NCBI GenBank assembly: GCA_910586755.1
Contig: CAJUJM010000099.1
Coordinates: 1 to 12,970, forward strand
Length of the DNA: 12,970 nt
Reading direction: 5' to 3'
Origin: an uncultured Lachnospiraceae bacterium
GTDB taxonomy: Bacteria; Bacillota; Clostridia; Lachnospirales; Lachnospiraceae
Every line of letters begins with the position of its first letter. Within the stretch, counting starts at the first letter, position 1. A program made the translations under genes and the position numbers. This document shows positions 1 through 6,621 of the stretch, one piece after another. The notes beneath the pieces are model-generated. The model was not told the origin of the DNA, ran no database searches, and worked only from the letters and a program-made list of their open reading frames with translations.

Positions 1-249
1 CAAAAGCTGGAAGAACTGAAAAACCGCTGTAATAAAATTGTATGTCATCGTGGTATAGGGCTGATCCAGGGGCTGGAATTTGACTCTGAGGCGCCGGTAG
101 GCCCTGTGGTAAAGAAGGCTTTGTTGGAGCAAAGACTGATTTTGATCAGCGCAGCAGGAAATACTATCCGCTTTATCCCTCCATTGGTGGTGAAAAAAGA
201 AGATATTGATGACATGATTTGCCGTCTGGAGGCAGTAATTGGAAATTAA
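1..249 (+). CDS. argD: Acetylornithine aminotransferase, C-terminal end (partial)
   Basis: The frame is open from base 1 and ends at TAA 247-249, giving the last 82 residues of a protein whose start lies left of the window. The segment contains RGIGLIQGLEF, then ALLEQRLILISAAGNTIRFIPP and a closing helix VKKEDIDDMICRLEAVI. This is the usual C-terminus of class III, PLP-dependent ArgD-type aminotransferases, where the (N)xIRxxPPL strand packs near the active site. These enzymes convert N-acetylglutamate semialdehyde to N-acetylornithine in arginine synthesis, in the cytoplasm. The catalytic lysine is upstream and not visible, so another class III aminotransferase such as ornithine or GABA aminotransferase cannot be ruled out. 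No clear terminator follows the stop. Confidence 0.8.
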   Translation, partial: QKLEELKNRCNKIVCHRGIGLIQGLEFDSEAPVGPVVKKALLEQRLILISAAGNTIRFIPPLVVKKEDIDDMICRLEAVIGN

Positions 250-282
250 ATGTAAATTTTTGTAAATTTATTGGTTTATCTA

Positions 283-311
283 GTGACAATTCCTTCAATT
301 TGTTTTACAAT
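283..311 (+). promoter_or_regulatory. Promoter candidate 1 for the LacI-family gene
   Basis: GTGACA (283-288) and TACAAT (306-311) are separated by 17 bp, a good sigma-A match. Transcription would begin near 318, keeping the GGAGG ribosome binding site (336-340) in the leader. The 8-bp palindrome ACCATGGT (316-323) sits right at this start point and could be an operator, but its role is not shown. Confidence 0.5.
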
Positions 312-332
312 AGAAACCATGGTAGTTATAAT
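304..332 (+). promoter_or_regulatory. Promoter candidate 2 for the LacI-family gene
   Basis: TTTACA (304-309) and TATAAT (327-332) have a 17-bp spacer and give the better hexamer match of the two overlapping promoters. The predicted start, about 338-340, falls inside the GGAGG ribosome binding site, so a transcript from here would have almost no leader before the ATG at 347. It may be weakly translated or not used. Confidence 0.4.
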
Positions 333-346
333 AATGGAGGCACGGA

Positions 347-1336
347 ATGAATATTTATGATATTGCAGCCGAGACCGGGGTTTCTATTTCCACTGTATCC
401 AGGGTGATGAACAATAAAGGGAATGTAAACCCGGAGATGAGACGACGAATTGAAGAGGTTCTTAAGAAATACGATTATAAACCAAGCGCCATTGCCAGAG
501 GCATGGTTTCCAAAACTATGAAAACGATTGCAATCCTGACGGTAGATCTGCGGGTGCCCCAGCATGCCAGACAGGTATACATTATCGAACAGGAATTCTG
601 CCAAAAAGGCTATAATGTTATGGTGTGCAACACCGGCGGCAAGCTGGAGGAGTGCGCCCGCTATATTAACCTTCTTTCCGAAAAGCAGGTGGACGGCATT
701 GTCCTTATTGGGTCTACCTTTAATGATTTAGGGGGAAGGACGGAGATTACCGGAAAGGTGAGCCGGATTCCGGTAGTTATGGCCAACGGGCATTTGGATC
801 TGCCGAATTTTTACTCTATTTTAGTAGATGATTTAAAAGGAATCCGAAGAGCGGCGGACTTTCTGTATGAGAAAGGCCACCGGGATATTTTTTGCATTTG
901 CGATTTAGACACAGACAGCGGCAGGGAAAAGAAAAAAGGGTTCTTGGAGTCCATGAAGCTTCACGATATTGACGACGGAGAAGAACGAATAATCCCCTGT
1001 CAGTATGGCATGGAAGGCGGCGCTTTGGCAGTGGAGCGGCTTTTAAGCCTGGGGCGGCCCTTCACCGGCCTTTTATTTGGTGAAGATACCACGGCCATTG
1101 GCGCTATGAAGGCATTAAGACGCCGCGGGATCCGGGTGCCGGAGGATGTAGCCATTGTAGGCTACGACAACTCCCCGGACGCCGTAGTTTGCGATCCGGA
1201 GCTGACTACTGTGGACATTAAGATAGAAATGATGGGGACTCTCTGCGCCCGCACTCTGCAGGATCTGCTGGAAAATAAAGAGGCCAACACGGATCTGGCA
1301 ATTCAGCCGGAGATTATTGAGAGGAAGAGTACATAA
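347..1336 (+). CDS. LacI/GalR-family transcriptional regulator
   Basis: This 329-residue protein has the usual length and plan of the family. An N-terminal helix-turn-helix (residues about 2-22, with IYDIAAETGVSISTVSRVMN) is followed by the hinge helix region YKPSAIARGM (about 44-53). A periplasmic-binding-protein-like effector domain then runs from about residue 60 to the end and includes the typical VDGIVLIG and VAIVGYDNSPDA segments. Such proteins repress or activate sugar-use genes by binding a palindromic operator, with DNA release controlled by a sugar or sugar phosphate. The start ATG has GGAGG six bases upstream. No sugar transport or enzyme genes lie beside it, so its targets and ligand are unknown. 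It may act at a distance or regulate itself through the ACCATGGT palindrome upstream. Confidence 0.93.
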   Translation: MNIYDIAAETGVSISTVSRVMNNKGNVNPEMRRRIEEVLKKYDYKPSAIARGMVSKTMKTIAILTVDLRVPQHARQVYIIEQEFCQKGYNVMVCNTGGKLEECARYINLLSEKQVDGIVLIGSTFNDLGGRTEITGKVSRIPVVMANGHLDLPNFYSILVDDLKGIRRAADFLYEKGHRDIFCICDLDTDSGREKKKGFLESMKLHDIDDGEERIIPCQYGMEGGALAVERLLSLGRPFTGLLFGEDTTAIGAMKALRRRGIRVPEDVAIVGYDNSPDAVVCDPELTTVDIKIEMMGTLCARTLQDLLENKEANTDLAIQPEIIERKST

Positions 1337-1400
1337 AAGAGAGAATCCTATGAAATTCAGACTTTTTAAGTCGTAGAAGTTTCATAGGATTCTCTTTTTT
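1335..1400. terminator. Bidirectional intrinsic terminator after the LacI-family gene
   Basis: GAGAATCCTATGAAA (1341-1355) pairs perfectly with 1380-1394, extended outward by A-T and G-T pairs. An inner small hairpin GACTT/AAGTC lies at 1360-1372. On the plus strand the stem runs into TTTTTT (1395-1400). On the minus strand it runs into CTCTTTTAT. It can therefore end transcripts of the LacI gene and of the minus-strand toxin gene. The last codons of the toxin frame lie inside this hairpin. Confidence 0.85.
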
Positions 1401-1671
1401 GTCCAAACGCATCCTTAATATCCTTATCTGTCACGGAAAGAACCGCTACCAACCGGAAAATATTGTCCATGATAACATATGTTCGAGCTGTATCGTGTGT
1501 TTCCTTACGGATGATATAAAAAATATCAGTTACAGAAGAAGCTGTTATAAATGCACTGGCTCCAACTTCCTTTATATGTCTGAATAGTTCTATGGACATA
1601 TCGCAGCCACTACGTTTAAACACCATGTCAAGAATCACATTGGTATCAATTAATAACCTCATATTTTTCAT
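1366..1671 (-). pseudogene. PIN-domain toxin (VapC-like), C-terminally truncated
   Basis: The 101-residue frame starts MKNMRLLIDTNVILD and matches the front of PIN-domain ribonuclease toxins: strand 1 with D9, then FITASSVTDIFYIIRK with D49, and SVTDKDIKDAF with D82. Full-length relatives are usually about 130-140 residues and continue with a W-x-D-F-E-D-A-type helix and a final I-T-R-N strand carrying the remaining acidic metal ligands. Here the frame leaves the family pattern after DAFG and ends KRESYETSTT, coded by the arm of the terminator hairpin, with the stop in the hairpin loop. The fold and active site should therefore be incomplete. The start overlaps the antitoxin gene by 26 bp. 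Translation could also begin at M4 (1662). It is probably an inactivated toxin, though a working short form cannot be excluded. Confidence 0.72.
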
Positions 1672-1882
1672 TTATCCTTTCCGCACGGTATTCTTCCAGA
1701 GACTTTCCTGTATCGGGCACAGCGCCTACAATATTGCTAAAAATATCATCCAAGGGATCTGTATCAGCCGTTCTTTCTACTGTCTGCTGTGAACTGAGGA
1801 ACTGCACAAAACTATATATTGTTTCTATCTGGTTTTCCGGTAGGGCGTTTAATAGATTTATTGTTTTCTCCAATGTTGACAT
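1646..1882 (-). CDS. Antitoxin of the PIN toxin pair (DUF2281-like)
   Basis: This 78-residue acidic protein is MSTLEKTINLLNALP followed by ENQIETIYSFVQFLSSQQ, a helix pattern common in small antitoxins paired with PIN toxins in Clostridia. The C-terminal tail GKSLEEYRAERINEKYEVI is of the type that wraps around the toxin. An upstream in-frame ATG at 1888 touches the GGGAGG ribosome binding site (plus 1889-1894) with no gap. The ATG at 1882 has a six-base spacing and is preferred. The gene overlaps the toxin start by 26 bp, as usual for co-translated toxin-antitoxin pairs. Antitoxins of this kind normally neutralise the toxin and repress their own promoter. With a truncated partner this one may be a relic or an anti-addiction leftover. 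The exact family is not certain. Confidence 0.75.
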   Translation of the reverse strand: MSTLEKTINLLNALPENQIETIYSFVQFLSSQQTVERTADTDPLDDIFSNIVGAVPDTGKSLEEYRAERINEKYEVIN

Positions 1883-1925
1883 TACCATCCTCCCAAAATC
1901 TATGTGACCATTTTACTTTATATGT

Positions 1926-1934
1926 ATTATACCA
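1926..1934 (-). promoter_or_regulatory. Extended -10 promoter of the toxin-antitoxin pair
   Basis: On the minus strand TGGTATAAT (plus 1926-1934) is a perfect TATAAT with an extended TGN element. The -35 region is poor, which fits an extended -10 promoter. The start point would lie near 1919, about 37 bases before the antitoxin ATG at 1882. Confidence 0.6.
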
Positions 1935-1963
1935 TTCTCTATACAAATTAACTACTGTTTTTT

Positions 1964-3121
1964 CTATTCTGGTGTATACAACAGGAAAGCCAGAGAGGTG
2001 ACAGAATCAAAATTGTGTTCCCCTAACATATCGTAAAGCTGCTGATATTTTATCCGGGCATGTTCAAAATCCCTGGAAAAACAGGACATAATATTAATCT
2101 GATCCGAAAGCTCTAATTTTCTGCCGTTTTCCAACCAAACTAAAATGTCCAATACCTTTATAATGTAGAAATTAAAGACCATTGCAATAATAGTTTTATA
2201 AAGACTTTTGGTTGACAAGGTTTCCATATAATTTTTGAACAGAAAATATACAAAAAAGTTTTCATATTGATAAAACTGATTTTTATAGTATTGGTTAAAT
2301 TCCTTTTCCAATTCTAAGAAAGAATATTGGCCGTTACCGGACGTACCTAAATATTTTTCATAGAGATCCGTGTAAACCGCCAGCTCTTTACCTTGAAATA
2401 CCTGTTTAACAATAGAAATAAAATATTCCGTTAGAATCCCCTTTGATTCCTGGACTGTTTCCATAAAAGCATAGGGTCTGATTTTTTCTTCCAAACCGGA
2501 TACCGTGGTATAGTCATACAATATAGAGGAAAAATCCTTTTGTCCCTTATCTAACAGCTCCTGGATCTGATGGGCCAGGAGCACAACTAAAATTTCACGC
2601 TGCCATAAAGGAAGAGAGCGCAGCTGTATCAGATCAATGGAGATGGAACGGGCCAATGTCAAATTATTGAATAATTCGGTATCTACGTCGGTTTTAAAAT
2701 CAAAATCGTCCTCTGCCAGCAAAAAGCTTAAAGGCTCTTTTTGAGACAAAAGAAGTCTGGCGGCTTCCGGACAAGAGATACAGAGATTACTTTCCATAAT
2801 ATCTGCGTATTGCTTATAAATTCTGGGGTATGTAGTACAGGTCTGGCATAAAGCCTCTTTCCCCAGCTCAATATAGATATCACATAAGTTTTCTTTATTT
2901 AGAAACGGACATTGGTTTTCAGCGGTCATTTTAAAGAAATATTGACCATCTTTTTCTATGATATTTTCTCTTAGTTTTTCTCCGAAAGCCCCTTCTGTTT
3001 TCCTGTATTTTTCACAGGAGGACGGATCAATAAGAACTCTCCAGCCGTGACAGCAATGATTGCTGCATTTGTTTCCAATACATTGAAATTCTTTATAATA
3101 GTTTGGCACTAAGTATTGCAT
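1964..3121 (-). CDS. FliB-type flagellin lysine-N-methylase family protein
   Basis: This 385-residue protein has the N-terminal cysteine cluster of the FliB family: C14, C19, C23-C24 (in CIGNKCSNHCCHGW), C36, C71 and C80 (ENLCDIY), C92-x2-C95 (LCQTCTTYPR) and C114-x2-C117. The remaining two thirds is mostly helical, without recognisable catalytic motifs. FliB in Salmonella methylates lysines of flagellin. The cysteines are thought to hold a metal or Fe-S centre, and proteins annotated this way are widespread in Clostridia, often without flagella. No flagellin or flagellar gene is present here, so the substrate is unknown. The start is supported by AGAGG (plus 3131-3136) ten bases or so upstream. 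The gene is A+T-rich compared with the folate genes to the right, suggesting acquisition. Family assignment is firm; function is inferred. Confidence 0.85.
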   Translation of the reverse strand: MQYLVPNYYKEFQCIGNKCSNHCCHGWRVLIDPSSCEKYRKTEGAFGEKLRENIIEKDGQYFFKMTAENQCPFLNKENLCDIYIELGKEALCQTCTTYPRIYKQYADIMESNLCISCPEAARLLLSQKEPLSFLLAEDDFDFKTDVDTELFNNLTLARSISIDLIQLRSLPLWQREILVVLLAHQIQELLDKGQKDFSSILYDYTTVSGLEEKIRPYAFMETVQESKGILTEYFISIVKQVFQGKELAVYTDLYEKYLGTSGNGQYSFLELEKEFNQYYKNQFYQYENFFVYFLFKNYMETLSTKSLYKTIIAMVFNFYIIKVLDILVWLENGRKLELSDQINIMSCFSRDFEHARIKYQQLYDMLGEHNFDSVTSLAFLLYTPE

Positions 3122-3176
3122 TTCAATTTACCTCTTGACTTTATTTTATTTATGAAATAACAAAAATGCTTTTTTT

Positions 3177-3204
3177 ATAATATACCAGGGGGGTAATTTT
3201 GCAA
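3177..3204 (-). promoter_or_regulatory. Promoter candidate for the FliB-type gene
   Basis: On the minus strand TTGCAA (plus 3199-3204) and TATTAT (plus 3177-3182) are 16 bp apart. The start would be near 3170, giving a leader of about 50 bases. It is back to back with the promoter of the AAA-ATPase gene at 3241-3269. Confidence 0.45.
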
Positions 3205-3240
3205 GATCTACTAATCGAAAACTTTTGCTTTTCCTCCGTA

Positions 3241-3269
3241 TTGTCAGAAAAAAAGGAATCGGGTATAAT
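3241..3269 (+). promoter_or_regulatory. Promoter of the AAA-ATPase/nuclease gene
   Basis: TTGTCA (3241-3246) and TATAAT (3264-3269) have a 17-bp spacer, a near-consensus sigma-A promoter. The start is expected near 3276, followed by a purine-rich ribosome binding site GGAAGGGAAGG (3285-3295) before the ATG at 3303. Confidence 0.75.
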
Positions 3270-3302
3270 ATAGGGAAATAGTTTGGAAGGGAAGGCAGAT
3301 AA

Positions 3303-4979
3303 ATGGAAAATGTCAATATTCCTGTTGGTCGTTCCGATTTTAAATTCATCAGAAAAAATGGCTTTTATTATATTGATAAAACCGGATTGATTGTAGAGTT
3401 GTTGAAAACAGAAGCCACGCAAGTCACCTTGATTACTCGTCCCAGACGTTTTGGAAAAACTCTCGGCATGAGTATGATGGCTGAGTTTTTTGACATCAGA
3501 AAAGATAACAGTGCATTATTTGAGGGGCTATCAATTTCGGAGAATAAAGAACTGTGTAAGAACTGGAGAAATCAGTATCCCACTGTTTTTGTCTCTTTCA
3601 GGAATGTGGACGGGCTGGATTTTAAACATGCATATGAAATGCTAAAGGAAACTTTTTCGGATGTTTTTATGCAGCATATTTATCTTTTAGAGAGTGACAA
3701 AGTACACGAATTTGACAAAAGAGTGATTGAACGAATTGCAAATCGAACTGCTTCTGCAGGTGAATTGCAAAACGCTTTGCTTATCCTCACCCGTGTGATG
3801 TCCACGCATTATGGTAAGCCGGTCATCCTTCTCATTGATGAATATGATGTTCCTTTGGCAAAGGCAAGTGTAAAAGGCTACTACAACGAAATGCTGAGTA
3901 CCATTCGGGGCGTTATGTCTGTACTCAAAGACAACTCAGCCCTTAATTTTGCCGTTGTAACCGGCTGTTTGCAGATTGTAAAAGAAAGCATTTTCACCGG
4001 TGCCAACAATTTTGTATCCGATACGATCTCGGACTCCCGACTGGATGAATATTTTGGGTTTACACAGGCAGATGTGGACAGACTTCTTCTGGATACGAAA
4101 CTTACTAGTCATAGGGATGAGATGAAAAACTGGTATAATGGCTATCACTTCGGCGTACATAACGTGTATTGCCCATGGGATGTGATGAACCATGTGAAAA
4201 ATTTGCTGCTTAATCCTGCTACGCCACCGGCCAGCTATTGGGAGCACACCAGCCACAATGATATCATCTACCAATTTATCAGCACAACTGAAACAGATAT
4301 CAACGATAAATTTGAAACCCTGCTCTCAGGAGGCTATATCATTGAACCGATTGAGCGCAGCTTGACCTATGATGTGTTGCATTCTTCTGAAAGAAACATC
4401 TGGACATTGCTGTATTTCACTGGCTATCTGACCAGGATGCTACCGGAGGATATTCCGGAGACTCTTGAAGAGGGGAGCTTCGCGCTGACTATACCAAACG
4501 CTGAAATCCGGGGCTTATTCAGGAAAAGCGTCAATGAATGGTTTCTGGCAAAAACCGAAGCCAGTGACCGTTCAGCAATGTTTGATGCACTGTGGAAAGG
4601 CGACGCCAAGCGGCTGCAGGAGTATATAAACGACACACTGTTTGATACAATTAGTTTTTATGACTATCAGGAAAGCTTTTACCATGCATTCCTGGCAGGC
4701 CAGCTTTCGCGGAAAGGCTATGTTGTAAAGTCGAATCGGGAAAACGGGCTTGGAAGATCGGATATTTCGGTAAGAGATCGGAAAATGCGCCGCGCCGCTG
4801 TTATTGAAACGAAAGTCACGAATTCCGAAAGCAAGTTGGATTCGGCCTGTGAGAAAGCTTTGAGGCAAATTGCGGATAAGCAATATGCTGCTGCAATAAA
4901 GGAATCAGGATATAAACAGGTGATTTCTATAGGAATTGCATTTTATCAAAAACAATGTTGTGTGAAGGTGAGCAAGTAA
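3303..4979 (+). CDS. AAA-ATPase-like protein with C-terminal PD-(D/E)XK nuclease domain (DUF1703 type)
   Basis: The 558-residue protein opens with VPVGxxDF-like IPVGRSDFKFIR and YYIDKTGLI, the signature of the AAA-ATPase-like/DUF1703 family. Walker A is RPRRFGKT (residues 46-53) and Walker B is VILLIDEYD (174-182). A sensor-like stretch FAVVTGCLQIVKESIFTG follows at 216-233. The C-terminal part has YHAFLAGQL (460-468) and then the nuclease core GRSDISV (D487) with IETKV (E502, K504), fitting D-x(n)-E-x-K. These proteins are frequent and often multicopy in gut Firmicutes and Bacteroidetes. Their role is not established; mobile-element or defence roles have been suggested from the fold. All key ATPase and nuclease residues appear intact. 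The gene has its own promoter, looks single, and ends 60 bp before fchA. Its A+T-rich composition resembles the FliB gene rather than the genes to the right. Confidence 0.88.
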   Translation: MENVNIPVGRSDFKFIRKNGFYYIDKTGLIVELLKTEATQVTLITRPRRFGKTLGMSMMAEFFDIRKDNSALFEGLSISENKELCKNWRNQYPTVFVSFRNVDGLDFKHAYEMLKETFSDVFMQHIYLLESDKVHEFDKRVIERIANRTASAGELQNALLILTRVMSTHYGKPVILLIDEYDVPLAKASVKGYYNEMLSTIRGVMSVLKDNSALNFAVVTGCLQIVKESIFTGANNFVSDTISDSRLDEYFGFTQADVDRLLLDTKLTSHRDEMKNWYNGYHFGVHNVYCPWDVMNHVKNLLLNPATPPASYWEHTSHNDIIYQFISTTETDINDKFETLLSGGYIIEPIERSLTYDVLHSSERNIWTLLYFTGYLTRMLPEDIPETLEEGSFALTIPNAEIRGLFRKSVNEWFLAKTEASDRSAMFDALWKGDAKRLQEYINDTLFDTISFYDYQESFYHAFLAGQLSRKGYVVKSNRENGLGRSDISVRDRKMRRAAVIETKVTNSESKLDSACEKALRQIADKQYAAAIKESGYKQVISIGIAFYQKQCCVKVSK

Positions 4980-4987
4980 ACCTGCAT

Positions 4988-5010
4988 GCCGCCTATCGGC
5001 GGCTGACTTT
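4988..5010 (+). terminator. Weak intrinsic terminator between the AAA-nuclease gene and fchA
   Basis: GCCGCC (4988-4993) and GGCGGC (4998-5003) form a perfect six-pair stem with a TATC loop, then TGACTTTT. The U tract is short and imperfect, so termination is probably partial. It sits exactly at the change from the A+T-rich accessory block to the G+C-richer folate genes. No convincing separate promoter for fchA was found between it and the start at 5040. Confidence 0.45.
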
Positions 5011-5039
5011 TAAAGTAAAATATGGAAGGAGAAGTTGAT

Positions 5040-5672
5040 ATGGAGATTCGCAAGCAGTCCATAGAGGAATTTATAAAAGAACTGTCATCCAGGGCGCCGG
5101 TGCCGGGAGGCGGCGGCGCTTCGGCTCTGGCAGGGGCTTTGGGGAATTCTCTGGGCCAGATGGTAGCTAATCTGACTATTGGAAAGAAGCGATATGCCCA
5201 GGTGGAAGAGGAAGTGCTAAACCTCCTCTCCAGGATGGAGGAGATACAGGAGCGCTTTTTGCGTCTGGCCGATGAAGATGCCAAAGTATTTGCCCCATTG
5301 GCGGCTTCCTACAGCCTGCCTTCCGGCACAGAAGAAGAGAAAGCTTACAAGGCTCAGGTTATGGAAGTCAATCTTTTGGCTGCCAGCAAGGTTCCCATGG
5401 AGATGATGAAGGAAGCCCTTCATATGCTGGATATGCTGGAGTTTTTAGGAGAGCAGGGCAGCCGCCTGGCGGTCAGCGATGTAGGCGTGGGGGTGCAGTT
5501 TATCCGGACAGCGCTTTCCGGGGCCGTGATGAATGTCTATATTAATACCAAGTCCATGAGTGATCGGGAAACAGCAGAAGCTCTGAACCGGCAGGCGGAT
5601 GAGATGCTGGAAGAAGGACTGAAAAAGGCGGATACAATTTATGAGATGGTTCGGAAAGGATTGAGAGGATGA
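5040..5672 (+). CDS. fchA: FchA-type cyclodeaminase / methenyl-THF cyclohydrolase (FTCD_C family)
   Basis: This 210-residue protein matches the FTCD cyclodeaminase fold. It has PVPGGGGASALAGALG (residues 21-36), MVANLTIGKKRY, the conserved acidic pair in LADEDAKVF (D78-D80) and VSDVGVG followed by AGAVMNVYIN-like SGAVMNVYIN (160-169). Stand-alone members either release ammonia from formimino-THF to give methenyl-THF, or hydrolyse methenyl-THF to formyl-THF, as FchA does in methylotrophs. An upstream in-frame ATG at 5022 overlaps the GGAAGGAG ribosome binding site (5024-5031). The ATG at 5040, eight bases after that site, is the likely start. The stop overlaps the folD start by four bases (ATGA), implying coupled translation. 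With no histidine or purine degradation genes nearby, cyclohydrolase activity is the better inference here. Confidence 0.88.
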   Translation: MEIRKQSIEEFIKELSSRAPVPGGGGASALAGALGNSLGQMVANLTIGKKRYAQVEEEVLNLLSRMEEIQERFLRLADEDAKVFAPLAASYSLPSGTEEEKAYKAQVMEVNLLAASKVPMEMMKEALHMLDMLEFLGEQGSRLAVSDVGVGVQFIRTALSGAVMNVYINTKSMSDRETAEALNRQADEMLEEGLKKADTIYEMVRKGLRG

Positions 5673-6520
5673 TCATACTAAAGGGGGCGGCGGTAGCTGC
5701 CAGGATTCAGGAGGAGATAGAGGCACAGTTAAAAGAGCTGAGAGAGGAAGGCCTGGATCGGACGCCCCGGCTGGCCATTGTCCGGGTTGGAGAGAGGCCC
5801 GATGACCTTTCTTATGAAAGAGGGGCTCTAAAACGCATGGAAAAATGCGGACTTGAGGCCAGGGTATATGCGTTTCCTAATGAGATTTCCCGGGAAGAGT
5901 TTGAAAACGCTTTTCAGGAAATTAACAGGGATGACGGGATTGACGGAATTTTGCTGTTTCGTCCTCTGCCAAAGCACATTGAGGAAAAACGGATTATGGA
6001 AATAATGGATCCGGCCAAGGATTTGGACGGGATCTGTCCGGTAAACATTGCGAAAGTATTTTCCGGGGATGCCTCCGGATTTGCCCCCTGTACGGCAGAA
6101 GCGGTAGTGGAAGTGTTAAAGGCTAATAATATTGCCATTTCGGGAAAACGGACCGTCATTGTAGGGCGAAGCATGGTAGTGGGACGGCCTCTTTCCATGC
6201 TGCTTTTAAAGGAAAACGCTACGGTCACTATCTGCCACACCCGGACGGCAGACCTTGCCGGAACCTGCAGAGGGGCTGAAATCCTGGTGGCGGCTGCCGG
6301 TAAGGCGAAAATGCTGGATGCGTCTTTTGTGGGCCAGGGCGCGGTAGTAATTGATGTAGGGATTAATGTGGATGAGGAAGGAAATCTTTGCGGCGACGTA
6401 GATTTTGCCTCCTTAGACGGCGCCGCCTCCATGGCCACCCCGGTTCCCGGCGGTGTGGGAGCGGTAACCACCTCCGTGTTGGCAAAGCATTTGGTGAAGG
6501 CGGTCAGGCAGAGACGTTGA
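5669..6520 (+). CDS. folD: FolD: methylene-THF dehydrogenase, probably lacking cyclohydrolase activity
   Basis: The 283-residue protein has the usual FolD length, with RVGERPDDLSYERGA (39-53), GIDGILLFRPLP (90-101), PAKDLDGICP (115-124), the NADP-binding GRSMVVGRP (166-174) and the closing TPVPGGVGAVT (257-267). FolD oxidises 5,10-methylene-THF to methenyl-THF and normally also hydrolyses it to 10-formyl-THF. In canonical FolD the tyrosine is followed four residues later by a catalytic lysine (Tyr50/Lys54 in E. coli). Here Y49 is kept but position 53 is alanine. The glutamine of the usual V-Q-L-P-L-P motif is replaced (LFRPLP, F97). D120 is kept. Dehydrogenase activity is likely; cyclohydrolase activity is doubtful. 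FchA, overlapping it by four bases, can supply the missing step. Similar variant sequences occur in other Firmicutes. Confidence 0.93.
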   Translation: MIILKGAAVAARIQEEIEAQLKELREEGLDRTPRLAIVRVGERPDDLSYERGALKRMEKCGLEARVYAFPNEISREEFENAFQEINRDDGIDGILLFRPLPKHIEEKRIMEIMDPAKDLDGICPVNIAKVFSGDASGFAPCTAEAVVEVLKANNIAISGKRTVIVGRSMVVGRPLSMLLLKENATVTICHTRTADLAGTCRGAEILVAAAGKAKMLDASFVGQGAVVIDVGINVDEEGNLCGDVDFASLDGAASMATPVPGGVGAVTTSVLAKHLVKAVRQRR

Positions 6521-6558
6521 GAGTTTGGATCTTCACAGTAGATTTAGAAATGGGAAAA

Positions 6559-6584
6559 TAAGGGGCGGCAGTTGCCGCCCCTTA
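6559..6584. repeat. Perfect 12-bp inverted repeat between folD and the recombinase
   Basis: TAAGGGGCGGCA (6559-6570) and TGCCGCCCCTTA (6573-6584) form an almost gapless dyad, or a stem of 11 pairs with an AGTT loop in RNA. No U tract follows in either direction, so it is not a standard intrinsic terminator. It could still halt or stabilise the folD message, or be a protein-binding site. It lies 20-45 bp before the recombinase ribosome binding site. Confidence 0.6.
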
Positions 6585-6621
6585 TGTGTATCTCCAGGAT
6601 CTGAAAGGAGGATTGAAAACC

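Noticed and set aside
251..270. Direct repeat TGTAAATTT twice at 10-bp spacing, as a possible regulator site
   Set aside because: It is very A+T-rich and short, and matches no known box convincingly, including arginine-repressor boxes.
5022..5039. Earlier ATG start for fchA
   Set aside because: The ATG overlaps the GGAAGGAG ribosome binding site that serves the ATG at 5040, and the extra residues are not part of the family.
5914..6471. Long open frame of 185 codons on the minus strand inside folD
   Set aside because: It is antisense to a clearly conserved enzyme, has Ser/Pro/Ala-rich shadow composition and no ribosome binding site.
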